From contig NZ_AP028156.1 in NCBI RefSeq assembly GCF_033096465.1, positions 708,501 through 772,500 of the forward strand: a stretch of DNA of 64,000 bases, given 5' to 3'. Below the pieces are notes generated by a model. The model was not told the origin of the DNA. It searched no databases and saw only the letters and a program-made list of their open reading frames with translations. The stretch's first letter is position 1. Each line of letters begins with the position of its first letter. The translations under genes were made by a program, and so were the position numbers. Below, one piece after another: positions 54,359 through 62,583 of this stretch. The stretch comes from Blautia luti. Its GTDB lineage: Bacteria > Bacillota > Clostridia > Lachnospirales > Lachnospiraceae.

Positions 54359-55633
54359 ATGAAGATGAAGAAAGTAACAGCAATGGGAATGGCAGTACTT
54401 ATGGCAGCAACTATGATCCCGGCAGTACCGGCAATGGCTGATGACGCTGGAAAGGTTTATTACTTAAACTTCAAACCAGAGCAGGATGAAGACTGGCAGA
54501 ATCTGGCAAAAGAATACACAGAGGAAACTGGTACAGAGGTAACTGTTGTTACAGCAGCTTCCGGACAGTATGAGACAACACTTCAGTCAGAAATGGCAAA
54601 GAGTGATGCACCTACTTTATTCCAGGTAAACGGACCGGTTGGACTGAAAAACTGGAAAGATTACTGCTATGATCTGAAAGATTCCGATATTTACTCACAG
54701 CTGACATCTGATTCCTACAGCTTAAAGGATGGAGATGCAGTGGACGGAATTGCATATGTAATCGAATCCTATGGTCTGATCGTAAATAAGACCTTACTTG
54801 AAAAAGCAGGATATACTCTGGACGATATTAAATCCTTTGATGATTTAAAGAAAGTTGCTGATGATATCCAGAGCAAAAAAGATGATCTGGGAATTAAGGG
54901 AGCATTTACTTCCGCAGGTATGGACGGATCCTCTGACTGGAGATTTAAAACACATCTTGCAAACCTTCCAATCTACTATGAGTATAAAGAAGACGGAATC
55001 GATGATACAGATGCAATCAAAGGTACATACCTTGATAACTACAAGAATGTATTTGATCTTTACATTACAGATTCTACCTGTGACGGTTCTGAGCTTTCTG
55101 CAAAAACAGCAGATGACTCCAGAAATGAATTTGTAAATGGTGAAGCAGTATTCTATCAGAATGGTTCCTGGGAATATAGTGAACTTTCTAAAACATTCAA
55201 AGATGACGAGCTGGCTATGATCCCGATCTACTTTGGTGTAGACGATGCAAACGAAGGTCTTGCAACCGGTACAGAAAATTACTGGTGTGTAAACAAGAAT
55301 GCTTCTGAAGCTGATGTAAAAGCAACACTTGATTTCATGAATTGGTGTGTAACCTCTGAAGCAGGAACAAAATCTATGGCTGAAGATATGGGATTCACAA
55401 TTCCTTTCAAAACAGCAGAGGCACCAAGCAATGTATTTGTAAAACAGGATGCAGAGTACACAGAAGCTGGTCTGACACCTGTATCATGGAACTTTACAAC
55501 AATGCCATCTGAAGAGTGGAAAAATACTCTTGGATCTGCTCTTACAGCATATGCAGCAGGATCTGGCTCCTGGGATGATGTTAAGAGCGCGTTTGTTGAC
55601 AACTGGGCAACAGAGAAGGCACTTTCCGAATAA
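54359..55633 (+). CDS. Sugar ABC transporter substrate-binding protein (CUT1), second system
   Basis: A 424-residue family 1 solute-binding protein. The signal peptide MKMKKVTAMGMAVLMAATM ends near PAMA-DDA, with no lipobox cysteine. Binding-protein features are EDWQNLAKEYTEETGTEVTVVTA, APTLFQVNGPVG and TGTENYWCVNK. AAAGGAGAGAAAA precedes the ATG. It heads an operon with two permeases, then a response regulator, kinase and lipoprotein. The sugar is unknown. Confidence 0.9.
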   Translation: MKMKKVTAMGMAVLMAATMIPAVPAMADDAGKVYYLNFKPEQDEDWQNLAKEYTEETGTEVTVVTAASGQYETTLQSEMAKSDAPTLFQVNGPVGLKNWKDYCYDLKDSDIYSQLTSDSYSLKDGDAVDGIAYVIESYGLIVNKTLLEKAGYTLDDIKSFDDLKKVADDIQSKKDDLGIKGAFTSAGMDGSSDWRFKTHLANLPIYYEYKEDGIDDTDAIKGTYLDNYKNVFDLYITDSTCDGSELSAKTADDSRNEFVNGEAVFYQNGSWEYSELSKTFKDDELAMIPIYFGVDDANEGLATGTENYWCVNKNASEADVKATLDFMNWCVTSEAGTKSMAEDMGFTIPFKTAEAPSNVFVKQDAEYTEAGLTPVSWNFTTMPSEEWKNTLGSALTAYAAGSGSWDDVKSAFVDNWATEKALSE

Positions 55634-55639
55634 TGAATA

Positions 55640-55675
55640 AAAAAAAGGGAGGCAGAGATTCCTGTCTCCCTTTTA
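55640..55675 (+). terminator. Intercistronic terminator-like hairpin, second sugar operon
   Basis: AAAAGGGAGGCAG pairs with CTGTCTCCCTTTT, an almost perfect stem with flanking A and T runs. It lies between the binding protein and permease genes, in the same position as the hairpins at 16258 and 23250. Confidence 0.75.
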
Positions 55676-55717
55676 TAGATTCTAAGCAGAGAATGGGAAG
55701 AAGAGGAGAGATTTACC

Positions 55718-56572
55718 ATGGTAGGAAAAACAATCAAAAAGTGGTGGCCGATTTTCGTTGTGCCTACACTGGCTGCATTTATAATCGGATTTTTATGGCC
55801 GTTTATCTGGGGAATTTACCTTTCATTTTGTAAATTTACCACAGTGCAGGATGTTACTTTCGTAGGATTTTCAAACTATCAGAAAATATTGCTTGACAAT
55901 ACTTTCAGCCATGCGTTCTGGCTGACTGTGGCATTTGCCTTTATATCCAGTATTCTGATCAATGTTCTGGCATTTGCCATTGCACTGGCGCTGACAAAAG
56001 GATTCAAGGGAACCAATGCATTCAGAACAGTATTCTTTATGCCAAACCTGATTGGTGGTATTGTTCTTGGATACATCTGGCAGACCTTATTAAATGGTCT
56101 GTTATCCAAATGGGGACAACCGCTACTGGCTTTGTCTGCAAAGAACGGATTTATCGGTATGCTGATCCTTCTGTGCTGGCAGCAGATCGGATATATGATG
56201 ATCATTTATGTGGCAGGTCTGAATAATGTTTCACCTGACCTTATCGAAGCGGCACAGATTGACGGAGCTACATCCAGACAGATCCTGTTCAAGATTAAAT
56301 TACCGATGATCATGCCGTCTGTTACAATCTGTACTTTCCTTACACTGACAAATGGATTTAAAATGTTCGACCAGAACCTTTCTCTTACAGGTGGAGATCC
56401 TGCCAAGCAGTCTCAGCTACTTGCCTTGAATATTTATGATACGTTCTATGCACGAAGCGGACCACAGTGGAAGGGAATCGGTCAGGCAAAAGCAGTTGTA
56501 TTCTTTATTCTGGTTGTAGCCATTGCTCTGATTCAGCTTAAAGCAACATCATCTAAGGAGGTGCAGCAGTAA
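55718..56572 (+). CDS. Sugar ABC transporter permease, MalF/UgpA type, second system
   Basis: A 284-residue permease with six hydrophobic helices and the EAA loop LIEAAQIDGATSRQILFKIKLPMI. GAGGAGAG precedes the ATG. It overlaps the next permease by one base (TAATG). Confidence 0.93.
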   Translation: MVGKTIKKWWPIFVVPTLAAFIIGFLWPFIWGIYLSFCKFTTVQDVTFVGFSNYQKILLDNTFSHAFWLTVAFAFISSILINVLAFAIALALTKGFKGTNAFRTVFFMPNLIGGIVLGYIWQTLLNGLLSKWGQPLLALSAKNGFIGMLILLCWQQIGYMMIIYVAGLNNVSPDLIEAAQIDGATSRQILFKIKLPMIMPSVTICTFLTLTNGFKMFDQNLSLTGGDPAKQSQLLALNIYDTFYARSGPQWKGIGQAKAVVFFILVVAIALIQLKATSSKEVQQ

Positions 56573-57411
56573 TGGAAAACAATAAAAAGAAAAGTATTAT
56601 TCCTACAATTATATTAACCATACTGTCCCTTCTCTGGATTTATCCTATTATACTGATCCTTTTAAACTCTTTAAAAAAGGAATCAGCCATTACAACTACA
56701 GGAGTATTTGAACTTCCTCTGGGTGAAATATGGAATGGATTTACAAACTATGTAGCCAGCGTAACACAGATGGATTTCCTGAAATCTTTCTGGTACAGCC
56801 TTGTAATCTCAGTTATGTCAGTAGTACTGATCCTGCTGTGCTGCTCTATGTGTGCATGGTATATTGTCCGTGTAAATGGAGTGCTTTCCAAGATTTTATA
56901 CTATCTGTTCATATTTAGTATGGTAGTTCCTTTCCAGATGGTTATGTTCACTCTGGCAAAGACAGCAGATACACTGAAACTGAACACTCCTTATAATATC
57001 TGTATTATTTATCTGGGATTTGGTGCAGGACTGGCAGTATTTATGTTCACCGGTTTTGTAAAGGGAATCCCGCTGGAAATTGAAGAGGCTGCCCTGATCG
57101 ATGGATGTAATCCGTTACAGGTATTTTTCAAGATCCTGATCCCGATTCTGAAGCCTACCATTATCTCCACTGCAATCCTTCAGCTGATGTGGGTATGGAA
57201 TGACTATCTTCTGCCGACCCTGGTACTGGATATTAAGAAATACCGTACCATTCCTATGGCAGTACAGTACTTCCGCGGAAGCTTCGGCCATGTACAGATG
57301 GGACCGATGATGGCAAGTATTATGATCGATATTATCCCGATCGTTATTGTTTACCTGGTATGCCAGAAATATATTATTGAAGGTGTTGTTGCAGGTGCAG
57401 TAAAAGGATGA
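56572..57411 (+). CDS. Sugar ABC transporter permease, MalG/UgpE type, second system
   Basis: A 279-residue permease with the EAA loop EIEEAALIDGCNPLQVFFKILIPIL and the GVVAGAVKG tail. Its start overlaps the upstream stop, so the two subunits are made in equal amounts. As in the first system, no dedicated ATPase is encoded. Confidence 0.93.
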   Translation: MENNKKKSIIPTIILTILSLLWIYPIILILLNSLKKESAITTTGVFELPLGEIWNGFTNYVASVTQMDFLKSFWYSLVISVMSVVLILLCCSMCAWYIVRVNGVLSKILYYLFIFSMVVPFQMVMFTLAKTADTLKLNTPYNICIIYLGFGAGLAVFMFTGFVKGIPLEIEEAALIDGCNPLQVFFKILIPILKPTIISTAILQLMWVWNDYLLPTLVLDIKKYRTIPMAVQYFRGSFGHVQMGPMMASIMIDIIPIVIVYLVCQKYIIEGVVAGAVKG

Positions 57412-57460
57412 TAAAATAGTATCAGACGCAGGCTGATATGGATAATAAGTGACTGAAAAT

Positions 57461-57500
57461 AAAGATAGTTCCATAATTGCAGGAACTATCTTTATTTGTA
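57461..57500 (+). terminator. Terminator after the second permease pair
   Basis: AAAGATAGTTCC and GGAACTATCTTT are perfectly complementary (12 bp), followed by ATTTG. It separates the transporter genes from the regulatory genes. Confidence 0.8.
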
Positions 57501-57528
57501 TATATAAGGGGGTAGGAGGTTAGAAGCT

Positions 57529-59067
57529 ATGTATCGTGTATTAGTGGTTGATGATGAAAAAATAGAGAGAGAGGGAATTAAATTTCTGCTTTCCAGGGAA
57601 GAGGGAGAATTTAAGATTTCTGAGGCTTCCAACGGGCGTCAGGCACTGGAAATCCTCAGAAATGAGGAGATAGATCTACTACTGACAGATATTAAAATGC
57701 CTCATATGGATGGACTGGAATTGGCAAAGAAGGCAAAAGAGGAAAAAGAGGAGCTGCAGATCGTAATCTTTAGTGGCTATAATGATTTTTCCTTTGCCCA
57801 GGAGGCAATCCGTTATGGGGTGAAAGAGTATGTTTTAAAACCGGTGGATCCTGATATTTTCAGTGAAACACTGGAAAAGGTCCGCAGTGAAATTGACAAA
57901 AATAAAAACCGCAAGATAAGAGATCAGAAGGAACAGGATTTTCTCCAGCAGTATTTTCTCCAGAATTATATTTACACAGGAAAAAAAGAAATTCTGGAAA
58001 AAGCCGGAGAAATGATCAACCTGGATACCTGGAATCAGTGGCACTGTGCCATTCTGGTGGAATCCTCCCAGAATTTTTTTGATACTGCAGATGAGAATCT
58101 GGCAGAGGATATGCGCAAGGAACTGCGGAGAATATTTTTCTATCTGAATCTGAATGCCAGACAGTCTCTGTTTTTGTTTAATGATGTATATTGCGATTAT
58201 CTGTTGGTAGCCAATCAGCTGTATACTGTGATGAAGCACCAGTATTCGGGAAGCTTTCATCTGGCAGTAAGCAGGAAGTTTGAGGGCTGTGAAGCATTGC
58301 CTGAGATCATGACAGAGCTGGAACAGCAGATGGAGGAGCGATTTTATCATCCGGAGAATCATGTATTCTCCAATGAGGAGGAAGAGTACAGTCATGTGGA
58401 CAAGGCTGCCCAGGATTCCCAGCTGATGCAGAGAATTTCTGAGGACATCAGCAGAAAGGACATTCAGCAGCTGAAAGTCCATTTTCAGTGCCTTACGGAC
58501 AAATACAAAAGCAGTACCCAGTTTTCGGCTATGTATATTAAATTTGTATTTTCCAATGTGATCCAGGCATTGTTTGAGGAAACACAGTTCTCAGAGGAAC
58601 GCCGCCTGGATAAGGAGATTGACAGACTGTACAACTGCAGTGATATTTCACAGATCCTTCAGGTTACTGAGGAGAATATCCGGGAGTATGAAAATTTTCT
58701 GGAACGTTCTATGAGTGAATCCAGAAATGAGGTGGCTGCAGTGAAAAATTACATCTATCAGCACTACGGAGAGGATCTGAGCCTGGAGATGCTGGCAGAA
58801 AAGGTATATTTGTCCTCAGGATATCTGAGTTTTATTTTCAAAAAGGAAACAGGAATGAACCTGAACCGTTTTATCCGGGTATTCCGTATGGAGAAGGCAA
58901 AGGAGCTTCTGTGCAGCACAAATATGAAGGTGGCACAGGTAAGTGAAAAAGTAGGATTCTCCAATGTATCCTATTTTTGTCGAAGCTTCCGGGAATATTA
59001 CGGAAGCAGCCCTGAGTCCTACAGGAAAGGAACAGGTGACGATGAAGAGAATCCGAAAGAAATTTAG
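57529..59067 (+). CDS. Response regulator with AraC-type DNA-binding domain, second system
   Basis: A 512-residue YesN-type regulator: receiver domain with Asp54 (LLLTDIKMPHMDG), a long middle region (about 130-405), and a C-terminal AraC double HTH (LEMLAEKVYLSSGYLSFIFKKETG, VAQVSEKVGFSNVSYFCRSFREYYG). GGTAGGAGG precedes the ATG. It overlaps the kinase gene by 26 bp. Likely target is the direct-repeat promoter at 54251. Confidence 0.92.
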   Translation: MYRVLVVDDEKIEREGIKFLLSREEGEFKISEASNGRQALEILRNEEIDLLLTDIKMPHMDGLELAKKAKEEKEELQIVIFSGYNDFSFAQEAIRYGVKEYVLKPVDPDIFSETLEKVRSEIDKNKNRKIRDQKEQDFLQQYFLQNYIYTGKKEILEKAGEMINLDTWNQWHCAILVESSQNFFDTADENLAEDMRKELRRIFFYLNLNARQSLFLFNDVYCDYLLVANQLYTVMKHQYSGSFHLAVSRKFEGCEALPEIMTELEQQMEERFYHPENHVFSNEEEEYSHVDKAAQDSQLMQRISEDISRKDIQQLKVHFQCLTDKYKSSTQFSAMYIKFVFSNVIQALFEETQFSEERRLDKEIDRLYNCSDISQILQVTEENIREYENFLERSMSESRNEVAAVKNYIYQHYGEDLSLEMLAEKVYLSSGYLSFIFKKETGMNLNRFIRVFRMEKAKELLCSTNMKVAQVSEKVGFSNVSYFCRSFREYYGSSPESYRKGTGDDEENPKEI

Positions 59068-60736
59068 AGATATGAAATACCGTCATAAGCTTACAATCCT
59101 GCTGGTGACATCCAGTCTGGTGCCTATGACGATGCTTGCTCTGTACAGTCATAATAGTATGAGCAGGTTGGTGCGCCATAATGAAGTGGAGGATACCTCA
59201 TCCATCCTGGAACAGACCAGGGAAAGTATTGACAGCCAGATCGAAGTATATACAGGACTGATCAATTATCTTACCTATTCTCCGGATATTGAAGAAGTGA
59301 TCAATGAGAAAAACATGGATAATTATGTGGCATATGCCAAATATACCCAGATTGTGGATCCTCTTCTCACAGTGCCTAAATCCTATCATGATGCTATCAA
59401 TCAGATACAGATTTTTGCAGACAGTATTAAAGTGAGACATGAATATACTCTTGTACCTATGGATGAGATAGGACAGGAATGGTGGAGCAGCCAGCTGAAT
59501 GATGAAGTGCAGGTACAGTGGCTGGTAAATACGGAAAAACCGGAGATTGCGGCAGTGAGAAATATTTACGACGGAAGAAACCGCACGGCGGTTCTGTGTA
59601 TTACTCTGGATTACAATAAAATATTCAAACCGTTGAAAAATATTATCTCAGACGAATCTGGAACTATGGTGTTGGATCAGAGCCAGAATATTGTGTACCG
59701 TGATGAGAACATTCAGGATAATGACCTGGCAGATTTAAGGGAATCGGATAAAATTTTAGAGCAGATCAGCAAAGAATATGTAGCAGTAAATAGTACCAGT
59801 CAGAATACGGGCTGGAAGTTTTATCTGTATAAAACTAAAAAATCTGTAGAAAAATCAGTTTATCAGATGTTGCTTGCTGAGATTCCGCTGATCGCAGGTT
59901 GTGTACTGATCATTTTTATTCTGGGTATGGCTTTCTCCAGATTATTTACCCGCAAGATCGAAATGCTTACGGAAAATATGGATCAGGTAAATCATGGAAG
60001 CAGAGAGGTTACGGTTACCAGCGATGCAGAGGATGAGGTGGGGGTTCTGATCAGAAGCTTCCGCAGGATGATGGGGGAGATTGACCGTCTGATCAGTGAA
60101 GTTTACGAAAACAAAATAGCTCTTAAGGAATTTGAGCTGAAAGCGCTTACTGCACAGATCAATCCCCATTTTCTGTATAATTCTCTTTCCATTATTAACT
60201 GGATGGCTATTAAGAGCGGTCAGAAAGAAATCAGTAAGGTGACTCTGGATTTATCTACTTTTTATCGTACAGCTCTAAGCAAGGGAGAGGATATGGTAAC
60301 TGTGGAGAATTGTATCCGTAATATTGAAGCTTATCTGTCTATTCAGTTGGTGATGCATGACAATGATTTTACAGTAGAGTGGAAGATTGATCCGCAGGTA
60401 AAAGCAGAAAAAGTCCCTAAACTGATCCTGCAGCCAGTGGTAGAAAATGCATTAGAGCATGGACTGGATGTAAAAGAAGAAGGAGATAAAATCCTGCAGC
60501 TGTCCTTTCTGGATGCCGGGGATGCAGTACTTCTCCGGGTAGAAGATAATGGAATGGGAATGGAACAGTCAGTGGCAGAATCGTTGGTTACTTACCAGGC
60601 AGAAGGCTATGGACTGAAAAATGTGAATGATCGAATCTGTCTGCTCTACGGAGAGGAATATAAAATTCGTATCACCAGCAGTGTAGGTAAGGGAACAGTA
60701 GTAGAAATGCGGATTCCAAAGGGAGAAACATTATGA
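59042..60736 (+). CDS. Sensor histidine kinase, YesM type, second system
   Basis: A 564-residue sensor with a first helix (LTILLVTSSLVPMTMLALYS), an extracytoplasmic domain of about 240 residues, a second helix (IPLIAGCVLIIFILGMAF), a HAMP domain, a His_kinase domain with His376 (INPHFLYNS) and an HATPase domain (QPVVENALEHG, GYGLKNV). I choose the ATG at 59042; a GTG two codons earlier is possible. It overlaps both neighbours, so regulator, kinase and lipoprotein are one translational unit. Confidence 0.91.
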   Translation: MKRIRKKFRDMKYRHKLTILLVTSSLVPMTMLALYSHNSMSRLVRHNEVEDTSSILEQTRESIDSQIEVYTGLINYLTYSPDIEEVINEKNMDNYVAYAKYTQIVDPLLTVPKSYHDAINQIQIFADSIKVRHEYTLVPMDEIGQEWWSSQLNDEVQVQWLVNTEKPEIAAVRNIYDGRNRTAVLCITLDYNKIFKPLKNIISDESGTMVLDQSQNIVYRDENIQDNDLADLRESDKILEQISKEYVAVNSTSQNTGWKFYLYKTKKSVEKSVYQMLLAEIPLIAGCVLIIFILGMAFSRLFTRKIEMLTENMDQVNHGSREVTVTSDAEDEVGVLIRSFRRMMGEIDRLISEVYENKIALKEFELKALTAQINPHFLYNSLSIINWMAIKSGQKEISKVTLDLSTFYRTALSKGEDMVTVENCIRNIEAYLSIQLVMHDNDFTVEWKIDPQVKAEKVPKLILQPVVENALEHGLDVKEEGDKILQLSFLDAGDAVLLRVEDNGMGMEQSVAESLVTYQAEGYGLKNVNDRICLLYGEEYKIRITSSVGKGTVVEMRIPKGETL

Positions 60737-62442
60737 TGATACAGAGTGTGACAAAGGCAGGAAAAAAGCTTTTTGTAATCCTGATTCTGGGAACGACTTT
60801 GCTTCAAAGCGGATGCAATAATTCAACAAAGGAGACTCAGCAGAAAGCAGAAAAAACGGATGGGGTTGAGGAACAGAAAAAAACTAAGTCCGGAGATTGG
60901 GAAGAAGCCCGGACAACTCCCTATGGAAAGTATCCTGAAACTGTGACCTATACTCTTGCCCAGATGAATGGTGCCAATAATTCCAATCTGCCCAAAGGGC
61001 AGACTTATGAAAATAATGAATATACCCGTTATCTGAAAAAGATGTTGAACATCCAGAATGAGAACACATACATGGAAAGTGAAGACAGATATGATGAATT
61101 TGTCAATGTGATTGTGAAAGATCGGATGCTCCCTGATGTCATGGTGATCTCGGACAAGAAAATGCTGGATGAAATGGTGGAAAACGATCTGATAGAAGAT
61201 TTGACAGAGGTGTATGAATTCTGTACTACAGACAGAATCAAAGCTATGTATTCCAGTTATGGAACCGAGCTTTTGGATTCTGTGAAATATGACGGGAAGC
61301 TGATGGCAATGCCTGAGACTGTTATTGATCATGGTCCCTGCCTGCTCTGGCTTCGTAAGGACTGGATGGATAAGCTGGGATTAGAAGAACCGCAGACTCT
61401 GGAAGAAGCTTTTGATGTTATTGAAGCTTTTCAGAAAAACAGGATGGGAGCAGCACCTGGAGAAGAACCTATTGGATTGGTATGTGATACTTCACTGGTA
61501 GGAACTACAAGTAGTAGTTATTCTGTTGATCCTGTTTTTCAGAAATTCGGAGCTAATCCCCAGAGATGGCAAAAGGGTGAGAATGGAGAAGTGGTATATG
61601 GTTCTCTTACAGAAGAGACGAAGAATGCACTGGAATATTTGAACCAGCTTTATGAAAGGGGAATTCTGGATGAGAATTTTGCACTGCGGGCCCAGAATAA
61701 TCTAAGGGATCTGGTAGTCAGCGGAAAATGTGGGGCATTTTTTGGATTGTGGTGGACGCCTAATAACCCCCTTATGGATGAGTATGAAGAAGATCCGGAC
61801 TCTGACTGGGAGCCATATTATTTTCCGGCAGAAATACAGAAAACGGCAGAAACCTATTCTACATTCAGAGACAACAAATATGTAGTGGTGCGAAAAGGTT
61901 ATGAGCATCCTGAAATTGTAATGAAGATTTTGAGTGTACTTTTTGATTATACCAGGTATGAAGCGAAGGATGCAGATGAAATGAACAGCTATTTTGCCCT
62001 GAATGTGGATCCTACAGCAAGGCCGTTGGTGATCAATGTGGATTACAATGAAGCCACTTATCGTGTGACAGAGCATATTCAGAAGGTAATTGCAGGAGAT
62101 ATGGAAGAAGAGAAGCTCAGTGCCATTGAGAAATCTTACTATCAGGCCTGCAGAAATTATATGGAGGGGCAGAATGTGACAGTGGAGGACTGGGCAGCTT
62201 ACAAGTCCCGTATTTCTGCAGTAGGTCTTCTGGTGAAATCGGATTACAGGACTCCTGAGAAAATCTATCTGCAAACTTCAAATCTGGAAATTCCTCAGAC
62301 TCTTGGTACTCTGGAGAAGAATACTTTTATCCAGATTATCATGGGGAAGCGTCCTATATCCTATTTTGATGAATTCGTAAGCAAATGGTATGAACAGGGA
62401 GGGGATCAACTGGTAAAAGCAATCCGGGAGGATTCCAGGTAA
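60733..62442 (+). CDS. Extracellular solute-binding lipoprotein coupled to the sensor pair
   Basis: A 569-residue lipoprotein with a lipobox LQSGC (Cys28), longer than ordinary CUT1 binding proteins and in the size range of the LplA-type group. The binding-protein fold shows in PDVMVISDKKMLDEMVENDLIEDL and WLRKDWMDKLGLEEPQTLEEAFDVIEAF. Its start overlaps the kinase stop by four bases and no permease follows. I infer either a sensory role, presenting ligand to the kinase, or a second receptor for the upstream permeases. Confidence 0.88.
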   Translation: MMIQSVTKAGKKLFVILILGTTLLQSGCNNSTKETQQKAEKTDGVEEQKKTKSGDWEEARTTPYGKYPETVTYTLAQMNGANNSNLPKGQTYENNEYTRYLKKMLNIQNENTYMESEDRYDEFVNVIVKDRMLPDVMVISDKKMLDEMVENDLIEDLTEVYEFCTTDRIKAMYSSYGTELLDSVKYDGKLMAMPETVIDHGPCLLWLRKDWMDKLGLEEPQTLEEAFDVIEAFQKNRMGAAPGEEPIGLVCDTSLVGTTSSSYSVDPVFQKFGANPQRWQKGENGEVVYGSLTEETKNALEYLNQLYERGILDENFALRAQNNLRDLVVSGKCGAFFGLWWTPNNPLMDEYEEDPDSDWEPYYFPAEIQKTAETYSTFRDNKYVVVRKGYEHPEIVMKILSVLFDYTRYEAKDADEMNSYFALNVDPTARPLVINVDYNEATYRVTEHIQKVIAGDMEEEKLSAIEKSYYQACRNYMEGQNVTVEDWAAYKSRISAVGLLVKSDYRTPEKIYLQTSNLEIPQTLGTLEKNTFIQIIMGKRPISYFDEFVSKWYEQGGDQLVKAIREDSR

Positions 62443-62468
62443 TGCGAATATTTGGGTATAAATAAAAT

Positions 62469-62498
62469 TTACAAAATTATATATTTTTCTGGTATAAT
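62469..62498 (+). promoter_or_regulatory. Promoter of the L,D-transpeptidase gene
   Basis: TGGTATAAT (62490-62498) is an extended -10; TTACAA lies 18 bp upstream of TATAAT. Confidence 0.6.
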
Positions 62499-62502
62499 TT
62501 TT

Positions 62503-62538
62503 CAGGCAGACTGTAAAACATTTTTTACAGCCTGCCTG
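62503..62538 (+). promoter_or_regulatory. Strong hairpin at the 5' end of the L,D-transpeptidase mRNA
   Basis: CAGGCAGACTGTAAAA pairs with TTTTACAGCCTGCCTG over 16 positions with one mismatch and a 4-nt loop. It coincides with the predicted transcript start and has no T-tract after it, so a role in mRNA stability is more likely than termination. Confidence 0.6.
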
Positions 62539-62583
62539 AAACTTATTAGGCTTAAAAAGAGTACAAAAGAACAGGGGCGGGAA

